A DNA stretch of 64,000 nt from JABJOR01 sp965603075 (GCA_965603075.1 CBFDBO010000008.1:66013-130012), one strand, 5' to 3'; counted from the stretch's first letter, positions 37,389-46,821 are shown. Numbers and translations are program-made. The notes: generated by a model from the letters alone, not told the origin.

Positions 37389-39410
37389 ATGTCCCTTTCA
37401 AGTAGAGTTGTTTTTGGTGCGTTGGTTGCCATATCATTAATTGTAGTCTGCATGGGTTCTGCAGGCTATGTTGTTTGGCAAGCGACTGAAGATCGATATG
37501 CAGAACTTTCTAAATCATCACAGGATACATTGTTACGAAAAATCGTAGCCGTATCTGGAAATTCTATGGTCAGTGAACTTCCAAAACTAGCCAGAAACAA
37601 AGAATTAACAGGCGTCTTGTCAAAAGAAGAATTTGATAAAGTACCCGAAGCGGCTGTTACAAACTACAATGCCCTGACCACTGGCGGTATTATTGATGAC
37701 CTTTATATTCTGAACAATGAAGGTATCCATCTCTTTACAGAAAACAACAAAACCTTAGCCAATAAAAAATCAAATATGGTTACACTTGCAACAGCCATCC
37801 GTGAAGGGAAGGTCGTTAGTGGGCTTGATCGTAACGATAATGGTAAAATTGTTATCGCTGCTGCGAACACCCTTACCAAAAGAGGCAAACCCGTTGGGTT
37901 CGGAATTTTTGAACGCAAATTACTTAACAGTCTTACTCAATTACTTACTGATACCGCAATAAATTCCGTTGTTTTGTCAACGAATGGACAGTTAGAAGAA
38001 ACAACGGATTTGGAACTTTGGAATAAAGTTTCCTCAAAGTTGGCCGTTTCAGGTAAAACGGGGCAGAAAATCCATTCCGTTGACGATACCACCTATGAAA
38101 TCACCTATCGCCCCTTGTTGTTAATTGATGGCTCTGCAGGAGGTACATGGATATCTTTCCGTGATATAACAGAGGCCCATTCCAAGCAAACCCAACTTCT
38201 GACAATAATTACTATTGCGCTATTTATTATGCTGGTTACATTCGGTGTGCTCTTTTATTTATATCTTAATAAGTCTCTCGCACCTCTTAAAAAAATCATT
38301 ATCGTCATTCAGCGTGTGATTAACGGTGAGCGTGATATTGAAATTCCTGAAGCCACTACTCAAGATGAAATTGGCGCTATCACAAATGTTGTAGGCCAAT
38401 TACGTGACAGTATTACTCGTGCTGAAGAACTGGAATCTGAACGCCAGGAACAAGAAAAACACGCAGCAGAGGACAAAGAATCACGTCAACGGCAAGACGA
38501 AGAAGCACTCAAAGTAAAACAGCTGGAAGAACTACGTGAACGAGAAGAACAGGAACAACGCCTTAAGTTCATGACAGATACAACCAATGACTTTGAAACT
38601 CGAGTGGGAGCAATTGTCCATACACTCGCAGGTGCAGCAACAGAATTACAGAGTTCTGCGGGATCCATGAACTCGATTGCAGATAAAACAAGCACGCAAA
38701 TCCAACATGCTGCAAATGCATCACAAGAAGCTTCGAAAAATGTTCAAATTGTCACTACTGCAAGTGAGCAACTGGCAGTGTCCATTGACAATATCGGCAA
38801 GCAAGTCAATGAATCCTCTGCAATAGCAGAAGATGCTGTAATACAAGCTAATAGTAGTAAGGGAACCGTAGAAAGTTTGGTTTTATCTGCAAAAAACATC
38901 TATGAAGTTATTGGAATGATCACAGATATTGCGGAACAAACTAACCTTCTCGCATTAAATGCTACAATTGAAGCTGCGCGTGCTGGTGATGCCGGTAAGG
39001 GGTTCGCTGTTGTTGCGGCGGAAGTAAAAAATCTGGCTAATCAAACATCTAAGGCTACGGATCAGATCGGCGAACTGGTGACAGAAATTCAAACCTCTAC
39101 TGAAAGTGCTGCAACGGCAATTGATGGCATAGCAACAACAATTTCTCGAATTAGTGATATCACCTTGACTATATCATCGGCAGTTGATGAACAATCATCG
39201 GCTACTTCAACGATAGCTCAAAATATCGAACAAGTTGCTAATGGAACGACTGAAGTCTCTGAAAATATAAATTCAGTTTCAGAAGATGCGAATGAAACAG
39301 GCAGAGCTGCTGGTGAGATCCACGGTGCAGCCAGTGAGTTGAGTAAGCAATCTGAAACTTTGAATCTTGAAGTTCAAGAATTCTTGAATCGAATCCGTGA
39401 TGAAAGCTAA
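37389..39410 (+). CDS. Methyl-accepting chemotaxis protein
   Basis: A 673-residue chemoreceptor. One membrane helix at about 7-29, a periplasmic sensor of about 240 residues (Cache-like, unassigned), a second helix near 272-295, and a HAMP domain. A long, highly charged coiled coil (about 345-400) leads into the signalling domain. The hairpin tip ITDIAEQTNLLALNATIEAA, followed by RAGDAGKGFAVVAAEVKNLA, is diagnostic. There is no C-terminal pentapeptide for CheR tethering. The ligand is unknown. No che genes are nearby. Confidence 0.93.
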   Translation: MSLSSRVVFGALVAISLIVVCMGSAGYVVWQATEDRYAELSKSSQDTLLRKIVAVSGNSMVSELPKLARNKELTGVLSKEEFDKVPEAAVTNYNALTTGGIIDDLYILNNEGIHLFTENNKTLANKKSNMVTLATAIREGKVVSGLDRNDNGKIVIAAANTLTKRGKPVGFGIFERKLLNSLTQLLTDTAINSVVLSTNGQLEETTDLELWNKVSSKLAVSGKTGQKIHSVDDTTYEITYRPLLLIDGSAGGTWISFRDITEAHSKQTQLLTIITIALFIMLVTFGVLFYLYLNKSLAPLKKIIIVIQRVINGERDIEIPEATTQDEIGAITNVVGQLRDSITRAEELESERQEQEKHAAEDKESRQRQDEEALKVKQLEELREREEQEQRLKFMTDTTNDFETRVGAIVHTLAGAATELQSSAGSMNSIADKTSTQIQHAANASQEASKNVQIVTTASEQLAVSIDNIGKQVNESSAIAEDAVIQANSSKGTVESLVLSAKNIYEVIGMITDIAEQTNLLALNATIEAARAGDAGKGFAVVAAEVKNLANQTSKATDQIGELVTEIQTSTESAATAIDGIATTISRISDITLTISSAVDEQSSATSTIAQNIEQVANGTTEVSENINSVSEDANETGRAAGEIHGAASELSKQSETLNLEVQEFLNRIRDES

Positions 39411-39436
39411 TGTTGAATATTTCGAAATGATATAGA

Positions 39437-39534
39437 GGTGTCTGCTTACCACCACTTAACGGGCATTTCGGTAAGTTTGAAAATAGCCAACTTGTAGCCA
39501 TTACCAGATGTTCAAGCCCGACGATAGACACATG
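39437..39534. repeat. Dispersed intergenic repeat, copy 4
   Basis: GTGTCTGCTTACCACCACTT, then AACGGGCATTTCGGTAAG and GAAAATAGCCAACTTGTAGCC, follow the same order of blocks as copy 2 at 33061. It is the first part of the 560-bp gene-free gap before the amine-dehydrogenase-like gene. Confidence 0.55.
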
Positions 39535-39612
39535 TTGAAATGGTGTTGTTAGACGCGGTTAATCATCTTCCATATACGGTAATTATCAACGAGCACGAAC
39601 CTTGGAGGTAGC

Positions 39613-39711
39613 ATGTTCCAAGAAAAATGAGTTTTGGTGACGGGCAGCCGTCGTGGATTAGGTTGGGCGACAGCCACGGCGTTCCTTGATGCCGAAGCGA
39701 GGGTTGCTTAG
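39613..39711 (+). pseudogene. Truncated SDR gene copy
   Basis: The 33 codons from ATG to TAG match the start of the intact SDR gene at 43041 (MFQEK-stop-VLVTGSRRGLGWATATAFLD versus MFHEKRVLVTGSSRGLGWATAKAFLD). Codon 6 is TGA where the intact gene has AGA. Similarity includes the 30 bases upstream with the ribosome site (CCTTGGAGG) and stops after the Rossmann start. It is a decayed partial duplication, not expressed as a protein. Confidence 0.88.
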
Positions 39712-39774
39712 GCTTCTGTTTTCAGAATTCAACTTTGGATTTAGACTTCTCGTTCTACTGAGATTGTCTCTCAT

Positions 39775-39890
39775 GACACATAATATGGCAACTAAATGAC
39801 ACATTATGGCGAAAAGTTACAAAACTCTGTTTTGCACCCCATAAGCGTTATTGGGTTATGATCAGAACTTACGCCTATAGCCATAATGGG
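39775..39890. repeat. 42-base block copy C plus dispersed repeat copy 5
   Basis: 39775-39816 repeats the block at 30105-30146. 39826-39890 contains CTGTTTTGCACCCCATAAGC, GTTATTGGGTTATGATCAGAACTTACGCCTATAG in two parts, matching copies 1 and 3. The order of block and repeat is the same as at 30105-30220, so a unit of about 115 bases was copied as a whole. Confidence 0.62.
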
Positions 39891-39974
39891 ACAGTGATGT
39901 GATCTCTCTAGACACTGTGAACCGCGCCCCTTAATCTGTTATTGAAAATCAAAATATTGCGATGGAGGCAACTA

Positions 39975-42062
39975 ATGGCGCGTGACCCTAGATATGACAT
40001 CCTTTTTGAACCAATTAAGATTGGCCCGGTAACAGCCAAGAACCGCTTCTACCAAGTGCCCCATTGTTGCGGTATGGGTTTTAACTGGCCCCAGACCCAC
40101 GCAAAAATGCGCGAAATGAAGGCGCAAGGCGGTTGGGCTGTGGTTAATACCGAAGAGTGTGTCATCCACCCAACCTCAGATTATTCACCCGATACACAGG
40201 CGCGTTTGTGGGATGGATACGATGTTAAATGTCTGGCTTTGATGACAGATGCGATCCATCGTCACGACGCGCTGGCCGGTGTGGAACTGGCTCATAACGG
40301 GGTTGGCTCACAAAACATGTTTACCCGTCTCAAGCCGTTAGCCCCCTCGCCTCAAGCAGGGGTCATTGGCATTCCAACCCAGTCCCGGGGCATGGATAAA
40401 ACCGATATTAAGGAATTTCGCCGCTGGCATCGCAATGCAGCGCTGCGGGCCAAGGAAGCCGAGGCTGACTTAGTCTATGTCTATGCTGGCCACGATTCCA
40501 CTTTGCTGATGCACTTCTTGCAGAAACGCCGCAACCACCGGACCGACGAATATGGTGGCAGCCTCGAAAATCGGGTGCGACTCCTGCGGGAAGTCTTAGA
40601 GGACACCATTGAAGCGGTCGGTGATCGATGTGCCATCGCCATCCGGCTGGCCGTCGACGAACTTCTGGGTGATGGTGGAATCACGAGCCAAGGAGAGGGC
40701 AGGGAGATCGTCGAGATGCTGGCAGAGATGCCAGATCTATGGGACGTCAATCTTGCCGATTGGTCGAACGATTCGGTGACGTCGCGCTTCGGCGAAGAGG
40801 GCAGTCAGGAATCTCACGTTTCTTTCGTCAAGTCGGTAACCACCAAACCGGTCGTTGGCGTCGGTTGGTTCACATCACCCGATACTATGGTCAGCCAGAT
40901 CAATCGGGGCGTGTTGGACATGATCGGTGCCGCCCGTCCCTCCATCGCTGATCCGTTCCTGCCCAAAAAGGTCGAGGAAGGGCGGTCTGAGGAAATTCGC
41001 GAATGTATCGGTTGTAACATTTGCGTTTCCGGACAGCACACCTTTACCCCCATGCGCTGTACTCAAAATCCCACCATGGGAGAAGAATGGCGGCGGGGTT
41101 GGCACCCTGAGAACATCGATACAAAGGGCTCAGAGGATAGCGTTTTGGTTATCGGCGCCGGTCCCGCTGGGCTGGAAGCTGCGCGGGGTTTGGGCCAACG
41201 GGGTTACAAAGTTACCCTCGCTGAAGCTACAACCGAGCTTGGTGGCCGTGTGACTTGGGAAAGCAGTCTGCCCGGTCTTTCTGCCTGGGCGCGTGTTCGC
41301 GACTGGCGGGTTGGACGAATTCAAGAAATGACCAATGTAGAGGTCTATCTCGATAGCAAAATGACACCCCAGAATGTACTCGAATTCGGCGCAGACCAAG
41401 TTATCGTCGCCACGGGCGCGAAGTGGCGCAAAGATGGTGCCGGTGTTAATAACACCGCCCCTATTCCCGGCAGCGATAGCGCTCATGTCTTTACACCAGA
41501 GGATGTTGCCTCGGGAATAATTACAGCAGGTCAAATTAAAGCAGGGCCGGTGGTACTGTTCGACGATGATCATTATTACTTAGGCGGTGTGGTTGCTGAG
41601 AAACTTCGTCGGGATGGTCATGAGGTAACACTCGTCACCACAGGGGGGTGCGTTTCATCGTGGACGGAGAACACTCTGGAACAGCATCGTATCCAAGCAG
41701 GTTTGCTTGAACTCGGCGTCGACATCATCACCAGCCATAATTTAACGGCGGTGCATGAGGGAGACGTCGAAATTGCCTGCATCTATTCGGAGCGCTCGCG
41801 CAGGGTTCCTGCTGCCAGTGTTGTCATGGTAACCTCACGGGCTCCCATCAACGATCTTTATCTCGCCTTGGCAGCTGATCCGGCGGCATTAGAGGTTGCG
41901 GGGATTAAATCTCTTCGTGCAACCGGTGACTGTGACGCTGCCTCAACAATCGCGCTGGCAGTTTATGATGGCCATATGGCGGCACGTGAAATGGATGCAC
42001 CACCGGAAAATCCGGACCTACCGTTCCGCCGTGAGGAGATTTCCTTAGACCCGGCAGTTTAG
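39975..42062 (+). CDS. Trimethylamine dehydrogenase-like iron-sulfur flavoprotein
   Basis: A 695-residue protein with an N-terminal OYE-type TIM barrel (1-370), a 4Fe-4S site (CIGCNIC and a Cys 12 residues on) and a C-terminal dinucleotide-binding half (VLVIGAGPAGLEAARGL). MARDPRYDILFEPIKIGP and FYQVPHC closely match trimethylamine dehydrogenase, and Cys30 (mature numbering) for the 6-S-cysteinyl-FMN bond is kept. Two of three aromatic residues that form the trimethylammonium bowl appear replaced (Tyr60 by Glu, Trp355 by Gln), so the substrate is probably a different amine. GATGGAGG precedes the ATG at 39975. The neighbouring SatP-like transporter and SDR may belong to the same pathway. Confidence 0.85.
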   Translation: MARDPRYDILFEPIKIGPVTAKNRFYQVPHCCGMGFNWPQTHAKMREMKAQGGWAVVNTEECVIHPTSDYSPDTQARLWDGYDVKCLALMTDAIHRHDALAGVELAHNGVGSQNMFTRLKPLAPSPQAGVIGIPTQSRGMDKTDIKEFRRWHRNAALRAKEAEADLVYVYAGHDSTLLMHFLQKRRNHRTDEYGGSLENRVRLLREVLEDTIEAVGDRCAIAIRLAVDELLGDGGITSQGEGREIVEMLAEMPDLWDVNLADWSNDSVTSRFGEEGSQESHVSFVKSVTTKPVVGVGWFTSPDTMVSQINRGVLDMIGAARPSIADPFLPKKVEEGRSEEIRECIGCNICVSGQHTFTPMRCTQNPTMGEEWRRGWHPENIDTKGSEDSVLVIGAGPAGLEAARGLGQRGYKVTLAEATTELGGRVTWESSLPGLSAWARVRDWRVGRIQEMTNVEVYLDSKMTPQNVLEFGADQVIVATGAKWRKDGAGVNNTAPIPGSDSAHVFTPEDVASGIITAGQIKAGPVVLFDDDHYYLGGVVAEKLRRDGHEVTLVTTGGCVSSWTENTLEQHRIQAGLLELGVDIITSHNLTAVHEGDVEIACIYSERSRRVPAASVVMVTSRAPINDLYLALAADPAALEVAGIKSLRATGDCDAASTIALAVYDGHMAAREMDAPPENPDLPFRREEISLDPAV

Positions 42063-42389
42063 GAAGCAAAGCGAGTACCGCCTGGAAACGAGGAAAAGGT
42101 ACAGCTTCCAAAGTGGCTTGGGGGATAGGGGCGCTTATCAAACGCCCCCCCCCAAATGGCTTGCATATGTTTTTAAACGGCATCACAATTAAACTCTTAC
42201 AGTTTCAATTTACCGATGGTCACATGCGTCCATTGGGGACTGTAGAGACGATCTATCGGTACGCGTGTTGAGCGCTCTACAAAGCAGGCGCAAATTTAGG
42301 GGCCGAGCGTCGGCCGTTTCACCGAGATCAACCAAATGCGTCGCTAAAACATGTGTGAATAACGACCCTATAAATGGAAGGATCGCATC
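42063..42389. other. Intergenic region with a C-run hairpin
   Basis: A short stem GGGGCG/CGCCCC (42128-42148) ending in a run of ten C lies about 65 bp after the dehydrogenase stop; it could slow transcription but has no T run. The rest up to the transporter gene contains no recognisable feature except the ribosome site GGAAGGA before 42390. Confidence 0.45.
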
Positions 42390-42986
42390 ATGGCAAATTT
42401 TCCTGATGAACAGAGTATTAAACTGATCGACAATACGGCAAATCCTGCCCCCCTTGGCCTCTGTGCCTTTGGCCTAACCACCATTTTGCTTAATTTAGCC
42501 AATATTGGTGTCTATCCGCTGGACGCCATGATCCTTGGCATGGGGATTTTCTATGGGGGGCTGGCCCAAATCTTGGCCGGTATAATGGAATGGAAGAAGA
42601 ACAATACTTTCGGTACGACAGCCTTCATTTCCTTCGGATTTTTCTGGCTCAGTCTAGCAGGACTTTTAATTCTACCTAAAGTTGGTCTGGGCGCGACGCC
42701 TAGTCCGGCTGCAATGGCGTCCTATCTGGCGACTTGGGGTGTCTTCACAGCCGTTTTATTCATCTGTACACTCAAATTAAACCAAGCCTTACAAGCAGTA
42801 TTCTTTACATTGGCTTTGCTATTCTTCCTGCTTGCAATAGGTGACCTAACGGGCAATACCACAATAAAGACCATCGCCGGTTACAATGGTATCTTATGCG
42901 GTGCGATAGCTGTTTACGCGGGGTTAGCACAGGTCCTGAACGAAGTTTATGGGCGAGAGGTGGCACCGCTCAACCTGAAATCCTGA
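42390..42986 (+). CDS. GPR1/FUN34/YaaH (SatP-type) acetate/succinate transporter family protein
   Basis: A 198-residue inner-membrane protein with six helices. The N-terminal signature NPAPLGLCAFGLTTILLNL is the conserved NPAPLGL motif of the family; FYGGLAQILAGIMEWKKNNTFGTTAF and FLLAIGD are also typical. Members take up acetate or succinate with protons. It lies between the amine-dehydrogenase-like gene and the SDR, 54 bp before the latter. A role for a short-chain acid made in or used with that pathway is inference. Confidence 0.92.
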   Translation: MANFPDEQSIKLIDNTANPAPLGLCAFGLTTILLNLANIGVYPLDAMILGMGIFYGGLAQILAGIMEWKKNNTFGTTAFISFGFFWLSLAGLLILPKVGLGATPSPAAMASYLATWGVFTAVLFICTLKLNQALQAVFFTLALLFFLLAIGDLTGNTTIKTIAGYNGILCGAIAVYAGLAQVLNEVYGREVAPLNLKS

Positions 42987-43040
42987 GTGTCTAATTTGAC
43001 CTTAATGTAGCCATCAACGAACACAAACCTTGGAGATACT

Positions 43041-43799
43041 ATGTTCCACGAAAAAAGAGTTTTGGTGACGGGCAGCAGCCGCGGATTAGGCTGGGCGACA
43101 GCCAAGGCGTTCCTTGACGCGGGGGCGAGGGTCGCGGTAAATGGACGAACCACAGAGTCCACGAGTTCCGCAATTGAGAGACTTGGTGGCGGCGATCGAT
43201 TGTTCTCGGCGCCGGGTGACGTCAGTACGGTGGCGGGCTGTGATACTGTGGTCGGGACAGCCGTTGACGCGCTTGGCGGGCTCGACGTTCTGGTTAATAG
43301 TGCTGGTATTGCGGCGACACTTCCCATTGAAGAGGCCAGCGAGGCACTCTGGGATGCGATTATCGATGTTAATCTCAAGGGCACGTATTTTTGCTGCCGC
43401 GCGGCTATGTCAGCCCTGCGTGAGAGTGGCGGTAATATCGTCAACATTGCCTCGACCGAGGGTTTAATGGGATTGAAGGGAGCGTCGATTTATTGCGCGT
43501 CCAAAGGCGGTGTGGTCCTGCTCACCCGAGCCCTTTCGGCGGAACTTGCACCGGGCATGCGTATCAACTGTGTGTGCCCCGGCTACATCGACACCGACAT
43601 GGTGCGCCGAGATTGGATCGACAAGACCGACGATCCTGCTGTCACCTTACGCGAAGAGGTCGATGGATTTGCCCCCATGAACCGGATCGGTATGCCACAA
43701 GAAGTTGCGGCGGCGATCCTTTATCTTGCCTCCGATCAGGCGGGCTTTACCACCGGCGCCGCCCTTGCCGTAGATGGCGGCGCTACTGCCACTAACTAG
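43041..43799 (+). CDS. Short-chain dehydrogenase/reductase
   Basis: A 252-residue NAD(P)-dependent SDR. TGSSRGLGWATA is the dinucleotide glycine motif, NSAG at about 86-89, the catalytic Ser (about 139) followed by YCASKGG (Tyr/Lys pair) and the C-terminal LASDQAGFTTGAALAVDGG. The classical tetrad is complete. Substrate unknown. The 5' end of this gene has a decayed copy at 39613. It is tail-to-tail with the LuxR regulator (12 bp between stops). GC content is a little higher than the surroundings, as is that of the amine-dehydrogenase-like gene, which may hint at a shared origin. Confidence 0.92.
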   Translation: MFHEKRVLVTGSSRGLGWATAKAFLDAGARVAVNGRTTESTSSAIERLGGGDRLFSAPGDVSTVAGCDTVVGTAVDALGGLDVLVNSAGIAATLPIEEASEALWDAIIDVNLKGTYFCCRAAMSALRESGGNIVNIASTEGLMGLKGASIYCASKGGVVLLTRALSAELAPGMRINCVCPGYIDTDMVRRDWIDKTDDPAVTLREEVDGFAPMNRIGMPQEVAAAILYLASDQAGFTTGAALAVDGGATATN

Positions 43800-43811
43800 A
43801 CCTATCGTCCC

Positions 43812-45002
43812 CTAAATTTTCCTCGTCACCCATGCAGGGGATGTTAGGACACAAGCGACCATGTCCTTCTGACTAGAACAGTTCATTTTAGAGAATATGT
43901 TCTTCAGGTGCTGACGGGCTGTACTCTCAGCGATGTTTTGGTCCTGTGCCGCCTCTTTCAGACTAAGCTTATTAATCAAACGCTTGACGAGATTGGCTTC
44001 AGCAGGTGTCAGTCCGAATAGTCGGCACAACAGTTCTGGCTCTGTCTCGATGGGTTGATCGGGATCTGTGAAGTATAAGACCACGACAGGGTCATCAATC
44101 ATTCCTGCATCAATGCAAATATGATTGCCCCATAAAATACTGACGATCAATGAGTAGGGTGTGTTGCAAGATGGTCGGGGAATACTGAACGCCTGATTGG
44201 GGAGGACATTCCCGGCACGAGCTTTTGTAACACCATCAAGGATAGCTTTCCTGACATCCGTATTGATAGTGCTGTTTTCAAACAAAATGGCACCCTGCTT
44301 AATCGTTACACCATCCTTGAGGTCGCAAAATGATTGGGCCATACGATTGCTGGAACGGACAGCGCCAAACTCATCGGTCATTATGATCCCCATGGGGATG
44401 TTATCCATCGACTCAAGTGATAGCCGATTGTTGAAATCTAAGCTCGCGATGCGTTTCTGGATTTTAAGTGATCGTCGAATGTGTGGAACCAGTTCGCTCA
44501 ACAAATTGCAGTCTTCATTTTCAAATTGCTCGCCTGTCGGGTCACGCAACAACACAATGCCACATTGTGTCCCGGGTTCAATTTCTACACCGACAGCCAA
44601 ACAATACTCATTTTCCAACGGCTTCAGAACTTCTTGGTACATTTGCGATTCATGCAGCGTTTTTTCGCTCATAAATTGTCGTTCATGTTGAGGCTTACCA
44701 GGCAGGGATTCCCATTCGATCACCCTTTGGTCAGTGGGCATCAATTCCTGATACCTCTGCATTAATTCAGGCGTTAATGTGTCCTCAAACCCAACGATGA
44801 CACTCATGTTTATGCGATGGTCTGATTGATCAAAGATTATGATCTGCGCACCACGTGAATTAAATAGTCTTGCAGCAGCACGAAGGAAAACTGGCCATTT
44901 GTCCAAGTCGGTTGCCGCATCATACAGGTCACCGACCAAGTGTAACATTAGCCTATCTCGGTTGATATTTTCCCCAATTGACGTTGATACATCGATATTC
45001 AA
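43812..45002 (-). CDS. LuxR family transcriptional regulator
   Basis: A 396-residue protein with a C-terminal LuxR-type helix-turn-helix (about 325-390: FGLTPAEANLVKRLINKLSLKEAAQDQNIAES in two parts, then TARQHLKNIFSKM). The long N-terminal part has a GAF/PAS-like region (EFGAVRSSNRMAQ) but no receiver domain. This architecture is common near catabolic genes in Alphaproteobacteria. It is convergent with the SDR, transporter and amine-dehydrogenase-like genes and is their likely regulator. The start follows a GAGACGGAAG stretch. The effector is unknown. Confidence 0.85.
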   Translation of the reverse strand: MNIDVSTSIGENINRDRLMLHLVGDLYDAATDLDKWPVFLRAAARLFNSRGAQIIIFDQSDHRINMSVIVGFEDTLTPELMQRYQELMPTDQRVIEWESLPGKPQHERQFMSEKTLHESQMYQEVLKPLENEYCLAVGVEIEPGTQCGIVLLRDPTGEQFENEDCNLLSELVPHIRRSLKIQKRIASLDFNNRLSLESMDNIPMGIIMTDEFGAVRSSNRMAQSFCDLKDGVTIKQGAILFENSTINTDVRKAILDGVTKARAGNVLPNQAFSIPRPSCNTPYSLIVSILWGNHICIDAGMIDDPVVVLYFTDPDQPIETEPELLCRLFGLTPAEANLVKRLINKLSLKEAAQDQNIAESTARQHLKNIFSKMNCSSQKDMVACVLTSPAWVTRKI

Positions 45003-45038
45003 CTTCCGTCTCTCCCTATTACCCCCACATGGGAATAG

Positions 45039-45257
45039 TTGATGTGTAGGAAAAAGGTAGTGTCCACACGATTACTTGTCAAATTGCAGGGATGTGAAGT
45101 CAGGGGACTTCTGGATTGGATTTTCGACAGTAAATATATTAATAAAAACCAGCCCCAAACGATCAGCAGAAACGGCAAAACTACCGTAATCAGCAATGGC
45201 GTAAAAGCTACGAAGATGGGCATGATTAAGCATTATTACTTCAAACGAATTGAATAA
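45039..45257 (+). CDS. Possible small protein or remnant related to the DUF2336 gene start
   Basis: The frame from about 45108 encodes LLDWIFDSKYINKNQPQTISRNGKTTV, and its first part matches the start of the DUF2336 protein (MLDWIFGSKHKK, 46822) also at DNA level. The upstream codons to the ATG at 45039 look non-coding. There is no ATG at the matching point, only CTG or an upstream TTG. Either a small protein with an unusual start, or a decayed partial copy. The 356-bp gap otherwise holds the promoter of the TPR gene. Confidence 0.3.
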   Translation: MMCRKKVVSTRLLVKLQGCEVRGLLDWIFDSKYINKNQPQTISRNGKTTVISNGVKATKMGMIKHYYFKRIE

Positions 45258-45358
45258 ATATGATACTTAAACTCATTATTAATGTAGCTGACTAGCGTTA
45301 ATGATATAGGCTCTATTCAAACTAATATTAGCATTGATTTTACTCATAGGAGTCTCTC

Positions 45359-46720
45359 ATGGCGTATCAAGATCCCCGTGGCGTTACGTTGAACGCAGCA
45401 AGCAAGCAATCCATTGAAAAGTTCGAGCAGGTTCTCGATGATTACCTCAGTCTCTGTAATGACCCTGAAGCCCTCTTAGATGAAATTCTTCAGGACGACC
45501 CGGACTTTATCATGGGTCACTGTTTCAAGGCTGCCCTAAACCTTTTGGCTATGGAGCGATCAACGCTGACAATAGTCGAAACAGCCATCGAAACTCTTGA
45601 CCGTCTTGCTCATAACGCCAACGATTTAGAACGCCATCATATTGCCGCTATCAAGTCATGGTACGCCGGTGATTTACACGGTGCCGCTGCACAGTGGGAA
45701 CAGGCACTGTTGCTTAATCCCCGTGATATTGTTGCTTTACGGCTTTGCCATGACTTAGCTTTCTTCCTAGGGGATTGCCGCAATTTGCGAGACACAGTAG
45801 GGCGGGTCCGCAGGGAATGGGACGCGAGCGTTCCCGGTTACGGATACATACTTGGCATGCATTCTTTTGGTCTGGAAGAATGTGGCGATTATGGTCGCGC
45901 CCTTGATGAGGGCTACAAGGCACTTGAAATCAATCGTAAGGATAGCTGGGCAATCCATGCGCTTGCTCACGTCTATGAAATGCAGGGTCGTCAATCTGAT
46001 GGTATTGATTTTTTGACATCGCGTGAACTGGACTGGACGACAAATAACTTCTTCGCCGTCCACAACTGGTGGCACCTGACCATGTATCACCTGGACCTTG
46101 AAGACTATGATCGCGTGTTCGAACTGTATGACGGCACGCTACGTAAAGACAAATCCAATGCCATTCTTGACCTTGTTGATGGTGCTTCCCTGTTGTGGCG
46201 TTTGAATTTGCTCGGTAAAGACACGGATAAAAATACAGGTAATGGTGCGGGTGAAGAGGGGGCAAAAGACCGCTGGAACGAAATCACGGATGCATGGATG
46301 ACTTACGCCCGTGATGGGATCTATGCCTTCAACGATCTCCACATCATGATGGGACTGGTGGCAACCGGTCGCGATGCAGAAGCCGAGGAATTGATCACGT
46401 TTATGGAAACCATCGTCGCCGGCCCCGATTGCACCAACAAACTCGCAATGATGACCATCGGCCTGCCTGCCTGTCGGGGGCTTTATGCCTTTGGTAAGGG
46501 CAACTATAGCGAGGCTATCGAGCACCTTTTGCCGGTTCGGAACAAGGCCTTTCATTTCGGTGGCAGTCACGCCCAACGTGACCTTCTAAGTTGGACAACG
46601 ATTGAAGCCATGCTCCGCGAAGGTCAGCACATTCAGGCTCGCGCCATTATTAATGAGAGGATCGAGCTGAAACCCACCAGCCCGCAAAGCCAGTTGATGG
46701 CGATACGGGCGAGGGAATGA
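45359..46720 (+). CDS. TPR protein of the TTC38 type
   Basis: A 453-residue cytoplasmic protein made of helical repeats. Sequence such as GHCFKAALNLLAMER, DLERHHIAAIKSWYAGDLHGAAAQWE, LGMHSFGLEECGDYGRALDEGYKALEI in two parts and HNWWHLTMYHLDL is characteristic of tetratricopeptide repeat protein 38, found in many bacteria and animals. Its biochemical role is not established. It has its own ribosome site (AGGAG) and no partner gene; the DUF2336 gene follows after 80 bp. Confidence 0.88.
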   Translation: MAYQDPRGVTLNAASKQSIEKFEQVLDDYLSLCNDPEALLDEILQDDPDFIMGHCFKAALNLLAMERSTLTIVETAIETLDRLAHNANDLERHHIAAIKSWYAGDLHGAAAQWEQALLLNPRDIVALRLCHDLAFFLGDCRNLRDTVGRVRREWDASVPGYGYILGMHSFGLEECGDYGRALDEGYKALEINRKDSWAIHALAHVYEMQGRQSDGIDFLTSRELDWTTNNFFAVHNWWHLTMYHLDLEDYDRVFELYDGTLRKDKSNAILDLVDGASLLWRLNLLGKDTDKNTGNGAGEEGAKDRWNEITDAWMTYARDGIYAFNDLHIMMGLVATGRDAEAEELITFMETIVAGPDCTNKLAMMTIGLPACRGLYAFGKGNYSEAIEHLLPVRNKAFHFGGSHAQRDLLSWTTIEAMLREGQHIQARAIINERIELKPTSPQSQLMAIRARE

Positions 46721-46821
46721 GCAAGCTAGGTGTTCAAAAATTTAAAGCGTTCTTGTCATACCAATGCTGTCTCCTTTAAGCTGCACGCTCTATATAGGAG
46801 ATGCATATAGGAGAAGCTGGG

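Noticed and set aside
42128..42153. Terminator after the amine-dehydrogenase-like gene
   Set aside because: The stem is short and followed by C and A, not T; kept only as a remark.
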